Of a stretch of 64,000 nt of DNA, positions 49,897-61,060 are shown one piece after another. How positions within the stretch are numbered: the stretch's first letter is position 1; each line of letters opens with the position of its first letter. The stretch spans positions 5,069,501 to 5,133,500 of the forward strand of contig NC_079487.1 of assembly GCF_020520425.1 (NCBI RefSeq), read 5' to 3'. The position numbers were made by a program, and so were the translations under genes. This DNA is from Spinacia oleracea (Eukaryota; Streptophyta; Magnoliopsida; Caryophyllales; Amaranthaceae). The notes beneath the pieces were generated by a model. It searched no databases, was not told where the DNA came from, and saw only the letters and a list, made by a program, of their open reading frames with translations.

Positions 49897-52800
49897 TCAA
49901 AGCCATTCTCCAATATGCTTGATTCCCATAGCTGCAGTGTGCGAGTTGTGCTTCGCTTGCGGCAGAGGTTTAGTTAATGGATCTGATATGTTGTCATCAG
50001 TTCCAATTTTGCTTATCTCGACTTCTTTTCTTTCAACGAACTCTCGTAGAAGGTGAAATCTACAAAGTACATGCTTGACTCTCTGGTGGTGTCTAGGCTC
50101 TTTTGCCTGTGCAATAGCTCCGTTATTATCACAATACAGGGCTATTGGTCCTTTAATGGAGGGGACTACACCAAGTTCTCCTATGAACTTCTTTAGCCAT
50201 ATAGCTTCCTTTGCTGCTTCATGTGCAGCAATGTACTCCGCTTCAGTTGTAGAATCCGCAATGGTGCTTTGCTTAGCACTTTTCCAGCTTACTGCTCCTC
50301 CGTTGAGGCAGAAGACAAACCCAGACTGTGATCTGAAATCATCTTTGTCGGTTTGGAAACTTGCGTCCGTATAGCCTTTAACAATTAATTCATCATCTCC
50401 ACCATAGACCAGGAAGTCATCTTTGTGCCTTTTCAGGTACTTCAGAATATTCTTGGCAGCAGTCCAATGCGCCTCTCCTGGGTCTGACTGGTATCTGCTC
50501 GTAGCACTGAGTGCGTACGCAACATCCGGGCGTGTACATATCATAGCATACATTATTGAACCAATCAATGATGCATATGGAATCCCATTCATTCGTCTAC
50601 GCTCATCAAGTGTTTTTGGGCACTGAGTCTTGCTTAGAGTCATTCCATGAGACATGGGTAGGTAGCCTCGCTTGGAGTCCGCCATCTTGAACCTATCAAG
50701 CACCTTATTGATATAAGTTCTTTGACTAAGTCCAATCATCTTTTTAGATCTATCTCTGTAAATCTTGATGCCCAATATGTACTGTGCTTCTCCTAGATCC
50801 TTCATCGAAAAACATTTCCCAAGCCAAATCTTGACAGAGTTCAACATAGGAATGTCATTTCCGATAAGCAATATGTCGTCGACATATAATACTAGGAAAG
50901 CAATTTTGCTCCCACTGACCTTCTTGTATACACAAGATTCGTCCGCGTTCTTGATGAAACCAAAGTCACTGACTGCTTCATCAAAACGTATATTCCAGCT
51001 CCTGGATGCCTGCTTCAATCCGTAGATTGATTTCTTTAGCTTGCATACCTTTTTAGCATTCTTTGGATCCTCAAAACCTTCAGGCTGTGTCATAAACACA
51101 GTTTCTGTTAAAACGCCGTTTAAGAAAGCAGTTTTGACATCCATCTGCCATATTTCGTAATCGTAATATGCAGCGATTGCTAACATTATTCGAATAGACT
51201 TTAGCATTGCAACTGGTGAAAAGGTTTCATCGTAATCCACACCGTGGACTTGCCTGTAACCTTTTGCAACCAATCTAGCTTTGAAAACTTCAAGTTTCCC
51301 ATCCTTGTCCTTTTTCAGTTTGAAAACCCATTTGCTTCCAATGGCTTGGTATCCATCTGGCAAATTGACCAAATCCCATACTTGGTTTTCAGACATGGAG
51401 TCTAATTCAGATTGCATGGCTTCTTGCCATTGCTTGGAGCTAGGGCTCGTCATAGCTTGCTTGTAAGTCGCAGGTTCATCACTTTCAAGTAATAGAACGT
51501 CATAGCTCTCGTTCGTCAAAATACCCAAGTACCTTTCCGGTTGAGATCTATATCTTTGCGATCTACGCGGGGTAACATTTCTAGATTGACCATGATTCTC
51601 ACCGGATTCTTCTAAAGATCTCTGAGTTTCATCTTGAATGTCATCTTGAGCATTCTCTAGAGTTTGTTGTTCGACTCGAATTTCTTCGAGGTCTACTTTT
51701 CTCCCACTTGTCATTTTGGAAATGTGATCCTTCTCCAAAAAGACACCATCTCGAGCAACAAACACTTTGTTCTCAGATGTATTGTAGAAGTAATACCCCT
51801 TTGTTTCCTTTGGATAGCCCACAAGGATACATTTGTCAGATTTTGGATGAAGTTTGTCTGAAATTAATCGTTTGACGTATACTTCACATCCCCAAATCTT
51901 AAGAAAAGACACATTTGAAGGCTTTCCAAACCATAATTCGTATGGAGTCTTTTCGACAGCTTTAGACGGAGCTCTATTTATAGTGAGTGCAGCTGTATTT
52001 AGTGCATGTCCCCAAAATTCTAATGGAAGTTCGGCCTGACCCATCATTGACCTGACCATGTCTAGCAAGGTTCTGTTCCTCCGTTCTGACACACCGTTCC
52101 ATTGTGGTGTTCCAGGAGGAGTCAATTCTGATAGAATTCCACATTCTTTCAGATGGTCATCAAATTCATAGCTCAGATATTCACCGCCTCTATCAGACCG
52201 CAGTGCCTTGATCTTCTTGCCTAATTGATTCTCTACTTCACTCTGAAATTCCTTGAATTTGTCAAAGGATTCAGACTTATGCTTCATTAGGTAGACATAA
52301 CCATACCTACTGAAGTCATCAGTGAAAGTGATAAAGTAGCTGAAACCACCTCTAGCATTTGTACTCATTGGTCCACATACATCTGTATGGATTAAACCCA
52401 ATAGTTCATTTGCTCTTTCTCCAACTTTAGAGAAAGGTTGCTTTGTCATTTTGCCAAGTAAACATGATTCGCATTTACCATAATCCTCTAAGTTAAATGG
52501 TTCTAGAATTCCTTCCCTTTGAAGTCTTTCTAAGCGTTTCAAGTTTATATGGCCTAATCGACAATGCCACAGATAGGTGAGATCTGAATCATCCTTTTTG
52601 GCCTTTTTGGTATTTATGTTATATACTTGTTTGTCGTGATCTAATAAATAAAGTCCATTGACTAATCTAGCAGATCCATAAAACATCTCTTTAAAATAAA
52701 ACGAACAACTATTGTCTTTTATTATAAAGGAAAATCCCTTAGCATCTAAGCAAGAAACTGAAATGATGTTTTTAGTAAGACTTGGAACATGGAAACATTC

Positions 52801-53862
52801 TTCCAGTTCCAAAACTAGCCCGGAGGGCAACGACAAATAGTAAGTTCCTACAGCTAATGCAGCAAACCGTGCTCCATTTCCCACTCGTAGGTCGACTTCA
52901 CCCTTGCTTAACTTTCTACTTCTTCTTAGTCCCTGTGGATTGGAACATAAGTGTGAGCCACAACCTGTATCTAATACCCAAGAAGTTGAATTAGCAAGTA
53001 TACAGTCTATAACGAAAATACCTGAAGATGGAACGACTGTTCCGTTCTTCTGATCTTCCTTTAGCTTCAAGCAATCTCTCTTCCAATGCCCCTTCTTCTT
53101 GCAGTAGAAGCATTCGGATTCAGAAGTGGGTTGACTGACCTTCCTCTTTGCAGATTTGGCGCCAGTTTGCTTAGTTGGGCTGGCCTTGTTGCCACCTTTC
53201 TTAGCATTCCTCTTCTTTCCAGATTTCTTGAACTTGCCCCCACGCACCATAAGCACATCCTGCTTATCACTTTTGAGCGTCTTTTCAGCGGTCTTCAGCA
53301 TACCGTGAAGCTCAGTGAGCGTTTTGTCCAGACTATTCATACTGTAGTTCAGTTTGAACTGATCATACCCGCTATGAAGAGAATGGAGGATGGTGTCTAT
53401 AGCCATTTCCTGAGAAAATTGCTGATCCAGCCGACTCATATTCTCAATGAGTCCAATCATTTTGAGAACATGTGGACTTACGGGCTCGCCTTTCTTAAGC
53501 TTGGTCTCAAGAATTTGCCTATGAGTCTCGAATCTTTCGACTCGAGCCAGATCTTGGAACATGTTCTTCAACTCACTGATGATTGTGAAAGCATCTGAGT
53601 TGATGAACGTTTTCTGCAGATCCGCACTCATGGTGGCGAGCATTAGACATTTCACATCCTTGTTGGCATCAATCCAACGATTGAGGGCTGCCTGAGTGAC
53701 CCCGTCGCCTGCAGCTTCGGGCATCGCCTCATCTAGGACATACTCCTTTTCTTCCTGCATAAGAACTATTTGCAAGTTCCTTTGCCAGTCAAGGAAGTTT
53801 TTCCCGTTCAACTTCTCTTTTTCGAGAATTGATCGAATGTTGAATGAATTGTTGTTTGCCAT
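49897..53862 (-). CDS. Copia Gag-Pol polyprotein (1321 aa, intact)
   Basis: A single uninterrupted frame starting at MANNNSFNIRSILEKEKLNG; an upstream in-frame ATG would add 31 hydrophobic residues and is less likely. Domains in order: Gag (about 1-240); CX2CX4HX4C zinc knuckle CFYCKKKGHWKRDC (251-264); protease WVLDTGCGSH (295-304); GAG-pre-integrase LWHCRLGHINLKRL (431-444) with CESC; integrase with D494, D557 and E593; reverse transcriptase (about 844-1090) with YVDD at 993-996; RNase H with YTDASF (D1166), STTEAEY (E1209) and YCDN (D1244). No catalytic residue is missing. The domain order integrase before RT defines Ty1/copia. Large LTRs and sequence style suggest the Angela/Tork group, but that is tentative. 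The product would form virus-like particles, reverse-transcribe the RNA and integrate it. Confidence 0.96.
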   Translation of the reverse strand: MANNNSFNIRSILEKEKLNGKNFLDWQRNLQIVLMQEEKEYVLDEAMPEAAGDGVTQAALNRWIDANKDVKCLMLATMSADLQKTFINSDAFTIISELKNMFQDLARVERFETHRQILETKLKKGEPVSPHVLKMIGLIENMSRLDQQFSQEMAIDTILHSLHSGYDQFKLNYSMNSLDKTLTELHGMLKTAEKTLKSDKQDVLMVRGGKFKKSGKKRNAKKGGNKASPTKQTGAKSAKRKVSQPTSESECFYCKKKGHWKRDCLKLKEDQKNGTVVPSSGIFVIDCILANSTSWVLDTGCGSHLCSNPQGLRRSRKLSKGEVDLRVGNGARFAALAVGTYYLSLPSGLVLELEECFHVPSLTKNIISVSCLDAKGFSFIIKDNSCSFYFKEMFYGSARLVNGLYLLDHDKQVYNINTKKAKKDDSDLTYLWHCRLGHINLKRLERLQREGILEPFNLEDYGKCESCLLGKMTKQPFSKVGERANELLGLIHTDVCGPMSTNARGGFSYFITFTDDFSRYGYVYLMKHKSESFDKFKEFQSEVENQLGKKIKALRSDRGGEYLSYEFDDHLKECGILSELTPPGTPQWNGVSERRNRTLLDMVRSMMGQAELPLEFWGHALNTAALTINRAPSKAVEKTPYELWFGKPSNVSFLKIWGCEVYVKRLISDKLHPKSDKCILVGYPKETKGYYFYNTSENKVFVARDGVFLEKDHISKMTSGRKVDLEEIRVEQQTLENAQDDIQDETQRSLEESGENHGQSRNVTPRRSQRYRSQPERYLGILTNESYDVLLLESDEPATYKQAMTSPSSKQWQEAMQSELDSMSENQVWDLVNLPDGYQAIGSKWVFKLKKDKDGKLEVFKARLVAKGYRQVHGVDYDETFSPVAMLKSIRIMLAIAAYYDYEIWQMDVKTAFLNGVLTETVFMTQPEGFEDPKNAKKVCKLKKSIYGLKQASRSWNIRFDEAVSDFGFIKNADESCVYKKVSGSKIAFLVLYVDDILLIGNDIPMLNSVKIWLGKCFSMKDLGEAQYILGIKIYRDRSKKMIGLSQRTYINKVLDRFKMADSKRGYLPMSHGMTLSKTQCPKTLDERRRMNGIPYASLIGSIMYAMICTRPDVAYALSATSRYQSDPGEAHWTAAKNILKYLKRHKDDFLVYGGDDELIVKGYTDASFQTDKDDFRSQSGFVFCLNGGAVSWKSAKQSTIADSTTEAEYIAAHEAAKEAIWLKKFIGELGVVPSIKGPIALYCDNNGAIAQAKEPRHHQRVKHVLCRFHLLREFVERKEVEISKIGTDDNISDPLTKPLPQAKHNSHTAAMGIKHIGEWL

Positions 53863-56670
53863 ATTAAAAACTACAATTGAAAAGAATAAACAAATAAATA
53901 ACCATTCACAGTTTCTCTTAATAAACTTAAATTCTAGCATACATGCATAATTCAATGTTTATTAAGCATTTTATTCAAGTTATGTGTTCCGGCAGGTGTG
54001 AATAAAATGATTCCAAGATCCTAAAATCATTGAAGAACTAAGCACAGTTTGTCGGCTTAATCCTAGAACATCTTAGGTAAGCAAAAGCCTTTTGCTAATA
54101 GTCTAGAAACTATTCTTGGTTGATAGGTACGTCTAAGAACTTATTAGGTAAACCTATCGAATTTGCCACGACATAAAAGGACTCCTTACTTATATCGTTG
54201 AGTTTCACCAAAACTAACATGTACTCACAATTATTTGTGTACCTTGCCCCTTTAGGACCAATAAGTAACACCTCGCTGAGCGAAAACTATTACTAGATTG
54301 ATGTAAAGGATATCCAAGCAAGTGTATATTTTGGCATGGCACCTTTTAACTCAATTTTTAAGTTTGGAACTTAAGGCTCTTACTATGTTGGTTAGATTTT
54401 AAGTGAACTAAAATCCTTAATCATGCAACATAATCAAGCTTTTGATCTCATGCATTTTAAGACATATTTAAAACAATAAATAACTTAAAACATGCATAAG
54501 ATATTTGTGATCTAGTATGGCCCGACTTCATCTTGAAGCTTTGACTTCAAAGTCCGTCTTGAAAATCTCCGTGGGAGGCACCATTTTCTTCAAATAGGAT
54601 AAGCTATAACTAATTACAACTATTTGATGGTTCGCAGACCATATTTGAATTGAAAAATAACTTTGGTACTTTAGACCAATTACATTCAAATTAATGGTAC
54701 GCAGACCATATTTTCTATCCTATTTGGGCCATACTAGTCACTTCATAACCTGCAAAACAGTACATATACAATATATACCATTCACCCATTCATTATCATG
54801 AATGGCCCACATAGCTGGTTAGTAAAACACATTATGCATCACGTAAACATTTGCAGCAATTAATCAAGGGCACCAATAATCTACCAATTATTCAGTCCTT
54901 ATTAATTCTAATCAAGTTGTTTTAACCTTAAGGATTTGTAGACCTAATCAAGAGTTTATGACTAAAAAGCGCTCCCACTTAAACCAATAAATTCATATGC
55001 TTTACCAATTTTAAACATAAAAATGTATTTCTAGTCTAACCGGAAACATACAAATTTAATTAAAATTTAAAGCTCATATAAATTTATAATTGAATCCAAA
55101 AATTTAATTTAATTTCAGTCGTATTTAAATTAATTCATGATTTTAATTTTAGTAAAATAATTAGAATAAATAACATTTATTATAATTATAATATTCAAAA
55201 TTAAAATCCAAGAAAATAATTCAAATTATTAATTTTAAAATTAATTAAAATTACGTGAACTGAAATTTTCAAATTAAACATTCAAAACGATCTAATCGTA
55301 ACGCAAACACCCTACGCGTTGCACGCCCATGGGCCGTACGCACACAGCCATTGCTGGCCATGTGCGCGCAGCCCATGCGCTCGTCGCATAGCTGCTGCTT
55401 CCCTATCGCAAGCCTGCGCACGCATTGGTGCTCGCTGCGCGCGCCAGCGCTCATCGCACGCGAGCTATCGCTCGCAGTGCGCGCGCGCGACATCGCTCGC
55501 TGGGCGCGCGACATCGCTCGCTGGGCGCGCGAGCCATCGCTCGCTGGGCGCGCGACATCGCTCGCTGGGCGCGCGACATCGCTCGCTGTGCGCGCGAGCC
55601 ATCGCTCGCTGGGGCGCGACATCGCTCGCTGGGCGGGCGACATCGCTCGCTGTGCCCGCGAGTAATGCTGGGCGCAGCGCTCGTGGCACGCGAGCTTGCG
55701 CTCGCTGCGCGCGAGGCTGCGCGCTCTTGTGCGAGGCAGCGCGCGTTGTGGCGCAGCTCGCTTGCTGCCCACACGCGACTGCCTTGGCTCGCTCTTCGCC
55801 CATGCCCATTCGTTCATTGCTCGTGGCACACGACACAAGGCAGGGCTGCTGCCTTGTGCTCGTGCACTACGCCCTTGCTCATTGCATTCGTGCCGCACGG
55901 GCGACGAGCTCCCTTGCTCGTCGTCGCATGCCCGCATTATACAACACCCCTTAAGGGTAACACGAAGCGTCCATTGCTTCGTGCGTGCAAGTTTTATGAA
56001 CGAATTGCATAAAAATTTAAAATTTATATTTAAAATTAATGACAAATTAATAAATAATATTAATTTCATAATTTTAGGGCGAAAAATCGAAAATTTATTA
56101 TCCAATTGATTTCCGATTGACATGGATTCAAGTCTAGGTCATAAAAATTTAAAATTTATCGTAAATTTATAATTTTTATGGTGGTTTTTAATCATAGGTT
56201 TCTAATTAAATTACAATTAATTATGAAAATCAAATTAATTCTAAATTATTCTAATTTTCAACAAATTAATCATAATTACAAATTAGATTGCATAATTAAC
56301 AAGACTAGGCATTCAAACTTGTTAAACATATGTAGTAGGTCAATCAAAAATTCAAGATTTATCAACAAGAATTGCAAATATTTAATTTAACATCTTAAAT
56401 TTACGAAATTTTGCATTCGAAAAACTAAAACCTTCGAAAAGTCATAGTTAGGCTTCGAATTTTAGAATGCCTTTTACATGCGGAATTGACACAAAAATCA
56501 CTCAATTCGGATGAGTAACGAAGAAACTGCCGAAAAACTGCGTACGTATAATTAAATAAACGCAATTTGCAATTAATTAACAATTACGAAAATTAATCAC
56601 CCCTTTTAATTCTTGCAAATTTGTAATATTTAACCATGTTCATGCAATTTAGATTATGAAAATAATAAGG
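53863..56670 (-). other. 2.8-kb leader of element D
   Basis: Lies between the PBS and gag on the minus strand and matches 2508-5330 of element 1 and 62536-64000 of element f. It is AT-rich except for the GC island at 55310-55985. An acceptor-like TGTTTTGCAG lies at 54759-54750, and a GTGAGT donor-like site lies upstream inside the 5' LTR (56993-56988). No conserved coding frame is supported. Confidence 0.75.
55310..55985 (-). repeat. GC-rich hairpin array in the leader of D
   Basis: Tandem units such as GCGCGCGACATCGCTCGCTGG (about 21 bp) with GCTCGC/GCGAGC dyads, repeated about ten times between 55485 and 55660. Frames of 284, 211 and 195 residues on both strands arise from the composition, overlap each other and change between copies. 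It corresponds to 3225-3880 and 63240-63975. Confidence 0.85.
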
Positions 56671-56684
56671 GGCTCGTGATACCA
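56671..56684 (-). other. Primer-binding site of element D
   Basis: The minus strand reads TGGTATCACGAGCC two bases after the 5' LTR, the same extra-C variant of the initiator tRNA-Met site seen in elements 1 and f. Confidence 0.8.
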
Positions 56685-56685
56685 C

Positions 56686-58029
56686 TGTTAGGTTATGATA
56701 CATATGACAATTCATAAATCATGCGGAAAAACCATAAACCCAGGAAAACATATTATTTACACATAATCATTTAGCATAGAATAGATGCATACTCTTTGTT
56801 GCGTGCCTTCCCTAGCTGCGCCCGAACCGAACAAGAACAAGTCTTTAGGACTCCAAGTGTCGTCCCTCCGTAGATAGTCCACAGCACGTCCGGATCCGCC
56901 TTAAGATTGACCAACTAGAATCGCCCTTAAGGTACTAGAAAATTTCGGCAATTTGAGCAAGATGTGTGTTTGAATTATCTCTCAAAAACTCACTTTGAAT
57001 ACTTTGAAACTTGTGTTATAAATTGTGAGCCCTAGCCTCATATTTATAGCGGTATGGAAAGGGAATCGAAATCCTATTCAGATACAAATTAATCAAACCT
57101 AGAATCCTACAAGAACTCTAATTTAATTAATTTATCAATTAGAATTAGGAATTTAATCATTAACCGAACTCTGCATGTTTTAGGAAACGTGCACGAACTC
57201 TGCTGTGCGCGCTGTGCGCTGCGCGCTGCGCGCGCTGTGCGTGCTGTGCGCGCTGTGCGCGCTGCGCGCTGTGCGCAGCCTGCTGGGCCTGGCCTTGCTG
57301 TTTGTGCGGCGCGCTTGGCTTGCTGGGCGATGGCATGGCTTCGTGCTGGGCCTCGTCTGGCAGGCCTCGTCCGATGCTTATTCGTACGATGCGCTTCCGA
57401 TTAAATTTTCCAATTCCGGAATTCATTTCCGATACGAACAATATTTAATATTTCCGATTCCGTAATTAATTTCCGTTTCGAACAAATATTTAATATTTCC
57501 GTTTCCGGAATTATTTTCCGATTCCGGTAATATTTCCGATTCTGACAATATTTCCGTTTCCGGCAATATTTCCGATTCTGGCAATATTTCCATTTCCGAT
57601 AATATTTTCCGATACGTACCATGTTTCCGTTTCCGGCAACATCTACGACTTGGATAATATTTATATTTCCGATACGATCCATATTTCCGTTTCCGGCAAT
57701 ATCATCGTTTTCGGAGTATTCATTTCTTGCCTGTGACGATCTTAGCTCCCACTGAAACCAAGATCCGTCGGTTCCGAATATTCATAGATAGAGTATCTAA
57801 TGCCATTAGATACTTGATCCGTTTACGTACTATTTGTGTGACCCTACGGGTTCAGTCAAGAGTAAGCTGTGGATTAATATCATTAATTCCACTTGAACTG
57901 AAGCGGCCTCTAGCTAGGCATTCAGCTCACTTGATCTCACTGAATTATTAACTTGTCAATTAATACTGAACCGCATTCATTAGACTTAACATAGAATGCA
58001 TACTTGGACCAAGGGCATTATTTCCTTCA
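56686..58029 (-). repeat. 5' LTR of copia element D
   Basis: 1344 bp, TGTTAGG to CCTTCA on the plus strand. It holds the 18-bp array (57405-57720) and a GCGCTGTGCGCGCTG microsatellite (57200-57290) that differs in length and order from the partner LTR. TTTAT follows at 58030. Confidence 0.93.
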
Positions 58030-58034
58030 TTTAT

Positions 58035-61000
58035 TTCCTTGAATCAAGAACTATTCCTATGTACCTTTTCAAGTACCATAAGTGTTCTTGATCTCAATCT
58101 AGTTGATCTTCACTTAGATCAATAGAGATTGGTATATGTTCGTCATGCCTAAAGTCATACGATACGTTTTTGGCGATCCTCATATTATATTATATACATG
58201 ATAAATTCTTTTGCAGAATAATTCCCAATTGAATTCTATTCATTTAACTTTAGCTCATTCAGTTACAGTAGATACTGAACATATAATATAGGTGAAGAAT
58301 CTCATTAGATTTTTTGATGTTTAACTTAGTAAATGCTTATACATAGTTCAAACATTCATTACTTAGATTTATTCATATGGATCGAATATCTCCAATGGAG
58401 TCTTTCGTGTTTGATTTAGTAAATGCCATTACTAAACAATATCATAAGATCTTTGTAAATAGATCTTAATACCCAGTATGTACTAAGTTTCGCCTTGGTC
58501 CATCATTGATGAATAATTTCAAACCTAAGTCATTAGCATTTGAATGTTATTTCACAATAGAGAGATATGTGTGATACACATAGGACCAAATAAGTTTTAC
58601 GTACTCCCACTAAACTTCTTATATATTTATAAGAATCATGTATATTTTATGAAACTAAAATGCTTATTAGCTTCACTAAAATACAGTTCCAATTCCCAAT
58701 TGCTTGCTTAAATCTGTACTTAGATTTCATAAGTTAGCATTCCTTTTCAAGCATTTATTTGGATCCACAAATCCTATGACATGCCATGTACATAGTTTTC
58801 TTCCAATATTTGATTGAGGAATACGTTTTGTCATCCAATTGTCATATGTACCAATATGCAATCATTGCTTGAGTTATAGACTTGAGCATTACGATTATGC
58901 ATGAGGTTTCAACACAATCCATGCCATGAATTTGCTTGTAACCTTTAGCAACTAATCTAGCTTTGTGTGTGAACACAATTCCATGTTTGATGGTTTTTAT
59001 CCTTAAAACAAACTTGCAACCAATAGGTGTGAAACTATTCTTGCAAATCAACAAAATTTCAATTTTGTCATCAAAACATTGGTTATGTTTTATGGCCTCT
59101 AACCATTTTAAACATTTGAGTCTATATATGGCCTCTAACCATTTTAGGGAATCTGGGTTTCGTCATAGCTTTCCTACAAGTCACAAACTCATTAATCTAC
59201 ATGATAATAGTTTGACTGCAAGTTGTAGGTTTCTTCACTATCTAATAGAAGAATTGCATAGTTTCAGTGACCTGAACTCCATGTTTCTTCACTATCTAAT
59301 AGAAGAATCTCATAGTTTCAGTGACTTGAACTCTATGCCTACAAGGGTATAGAACATCAAACAACAGAATATCAATAGCCACTTAAAAGTCCTTTGAATA
59401 TTCTGTTCTCCTTGAAGCACTTGTAAAGTCTTCTAAGAGATGTCTATTCTTTAAAGCCACTTCTAAAGTCCTTAAAGAATACGTGTTCGGATTTTCTAAA
59501 GAACTTCGAAAAGCCTCCGGAATGTCCGTTTATGTTTGTTGTTCGCCTCGAAGACTTTCGAGGTCTATTTTCTCCCACTTGTCATTTTGGAAACGAATCT
59601 CCATAAGGACATTATTTCGAGCAAACAAACATTATGTTCTCAAAAATTCGTGGTAGAAACAATACCCTTGTGTCTCATTTGAATAAATCATAATGAAACA
59701 TATATCTATACTTGGGCCTTAGTTTGTCGAATGACAAACACTAAGCTCCCACTGAGTTTTGCAACTCTCTAGATATATTTTATGAAAAGTTATTCTGAAA
59801 TTACTTTTCAATAGCTTTGACGAATTTGGTTTAGTTTGGTGGTAGTTGAGCATTTTGTTTTAGAAATTATAGGAAAAGTCCTTATGATTCATCATTAATC
59901 GAATCAAGTACTAATTGACTTCGATTATTCCAACTAAGATATGCCATATCTTATGGACCTAGATTGTGAAATTACAACACACAACCATTGATGATCATAT
60001 TTGGTCTCAAGTAATCATCAACATGATCTAACCTAGATCTTTATGATTTCTTGCCAAGTGGATTTTATACTTCTAAATCTTTGAACTAGCCAAACAGATT
60101 CAACTTATATCACATTTGAGTAAATAAACCTATATTCACTCAAATCCATGTGAAATAATAAAGTCATAAAATCTTTCTTTAGCTTTGAACTCTATTGTCT
60201 AGGCGTTCTAACAATAGTCCATATCTTTTGTTACTTTCAACAAGTAAGACTAGTTGTCTTAAAATGATCTAGAAATCAATCAACTTTCAAAATTCCATCA
60301 AAATAGAGCTTTTGAATGTTAACTTGTTGATATGGTCTAAGCAACAATGCCAAAGATTAGTGGAACTCAAATCAAGGGGTTGATTGGAACCTAGTAAAGT
60401 TCTTTAAAGAGTTGTTTGTTTTAATCAAGCATATTGACTCACCCTGTAATTGACCATTTCATTCAAATAAACAAACAAACATTATTTTTGTTTTTCTTGA
60501 ATGTGAGTCTTTCTGTGTTTGAAAACAGAAATTTAGGTATGTTGATTATGGAACAAAATAGCCATTAAGTTCCAGCCTTTGAAAGGACTTAAAACAAACT
60601 AGATGACCCTACAACTAATGTAGCATTACCATGCTTCATTTCCCACTTGTAGGTCATTAGTGTATCCTAGCTTCCATTGTTTGAGTTGTTACCGAAGTAA
60701 GAACCTCAAGCGGTATATGATACCAAGGAAGTTTGATTGCTAGGTCACTTCTCTTTAAACATAAACTTATAGGTAGAAACGGAATCGTAAATTCCTTTCA
60801 TTTGTTCCTCGTTTTCCTATTTCTTGTACCCTTTCTTATAGTCTTAAGAATTGAATTCTTTAGTGTTGACTTTTATACTTTGTTAGACATGTCCAATGTC
60901 ACCCCAACAAGGTTCTTACCATTTAATTTATGTTGAATATTAAGTTTCAACTAGATGATCTTACCAGAAGCTTCTAAAGTTCTCTAAGCATCGATCTATT

Positions 61001-61060
61001 AGAATGTCTAGGGAATAGACTCATTCGAGAATTAAATGGACAAAGATCTTAGGTTGTTAA
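58035..61060 (-). pseudogene. Decayed copia pol of element c
   Basis: The reverse complement of this stretch is collinear with about 5590-8570 of element 1 and very similar to it. The same RT relic (CKFVLRIKTIKHGIVFTHKA, LVAKGYKQIHGMDCVET) is at 58842-59054. Stops and frame breaks prevent any protein. An antisense 67-codon frame at 60733-60936 is identical to one at 5699-5902, showing how little the two copies have diverged here. Confidence 0.8.

Larger units (their letters stand above)
47653..58029 (-). mobile_element. Ty1/copia element D: complete, autonomous
   Basis: A full-length minus-strand element of about 10.4 kb. It has LTRs at 47653-49032 (1380 bp) and 56686-58029 (1344 bp), perfect TTTAT target duplications (47648-47652 and 58030-58034), a PBS, a PPT and a single open gag-pol frame. 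In the first 330 bp of the two LTRs I see one difference. Most other difference is length change in the GC-rich segment plus a few substitutions. All this points to a recent insertion, possibly still active. It landed inside element c. Confidence 0.95.
44818..61060 (-). mobile_element. Copia element c (non-autonomous, interrupted)
   Basis: A minus-strand element with its 3' LTR at 44818-46215 and internal parts at 46216-47652 and 58030-61060. Element D splits it at 47652, and the oppositely oriented element f cuts it at 61060. GTTGT at 44813-44817 is the probable left target duplication. Its interior is collinear with 5600-9978 of element 1, including the same decayed pol. Its 5' part, with the PBS and 5' LTR, is not in the window. 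Confidence 0.85.

Noticed and set aside
55269..56123. Frame of 284 codons (and 211- and 195-codon frames on the other strand) in the GC island of the D leader
   Set aside because: The composition has few stop codons, all frames are open at once, and the frames differ between elements 1, D and f. No domain is recognisable.
47653..58029. Endogenous pararetrovirus as an alternative for the D reading frame
   Set aside because: Integrase precedes RT, LTRs and target duplications are present, and there is no movement protein, so it is a copia retrotransposon.
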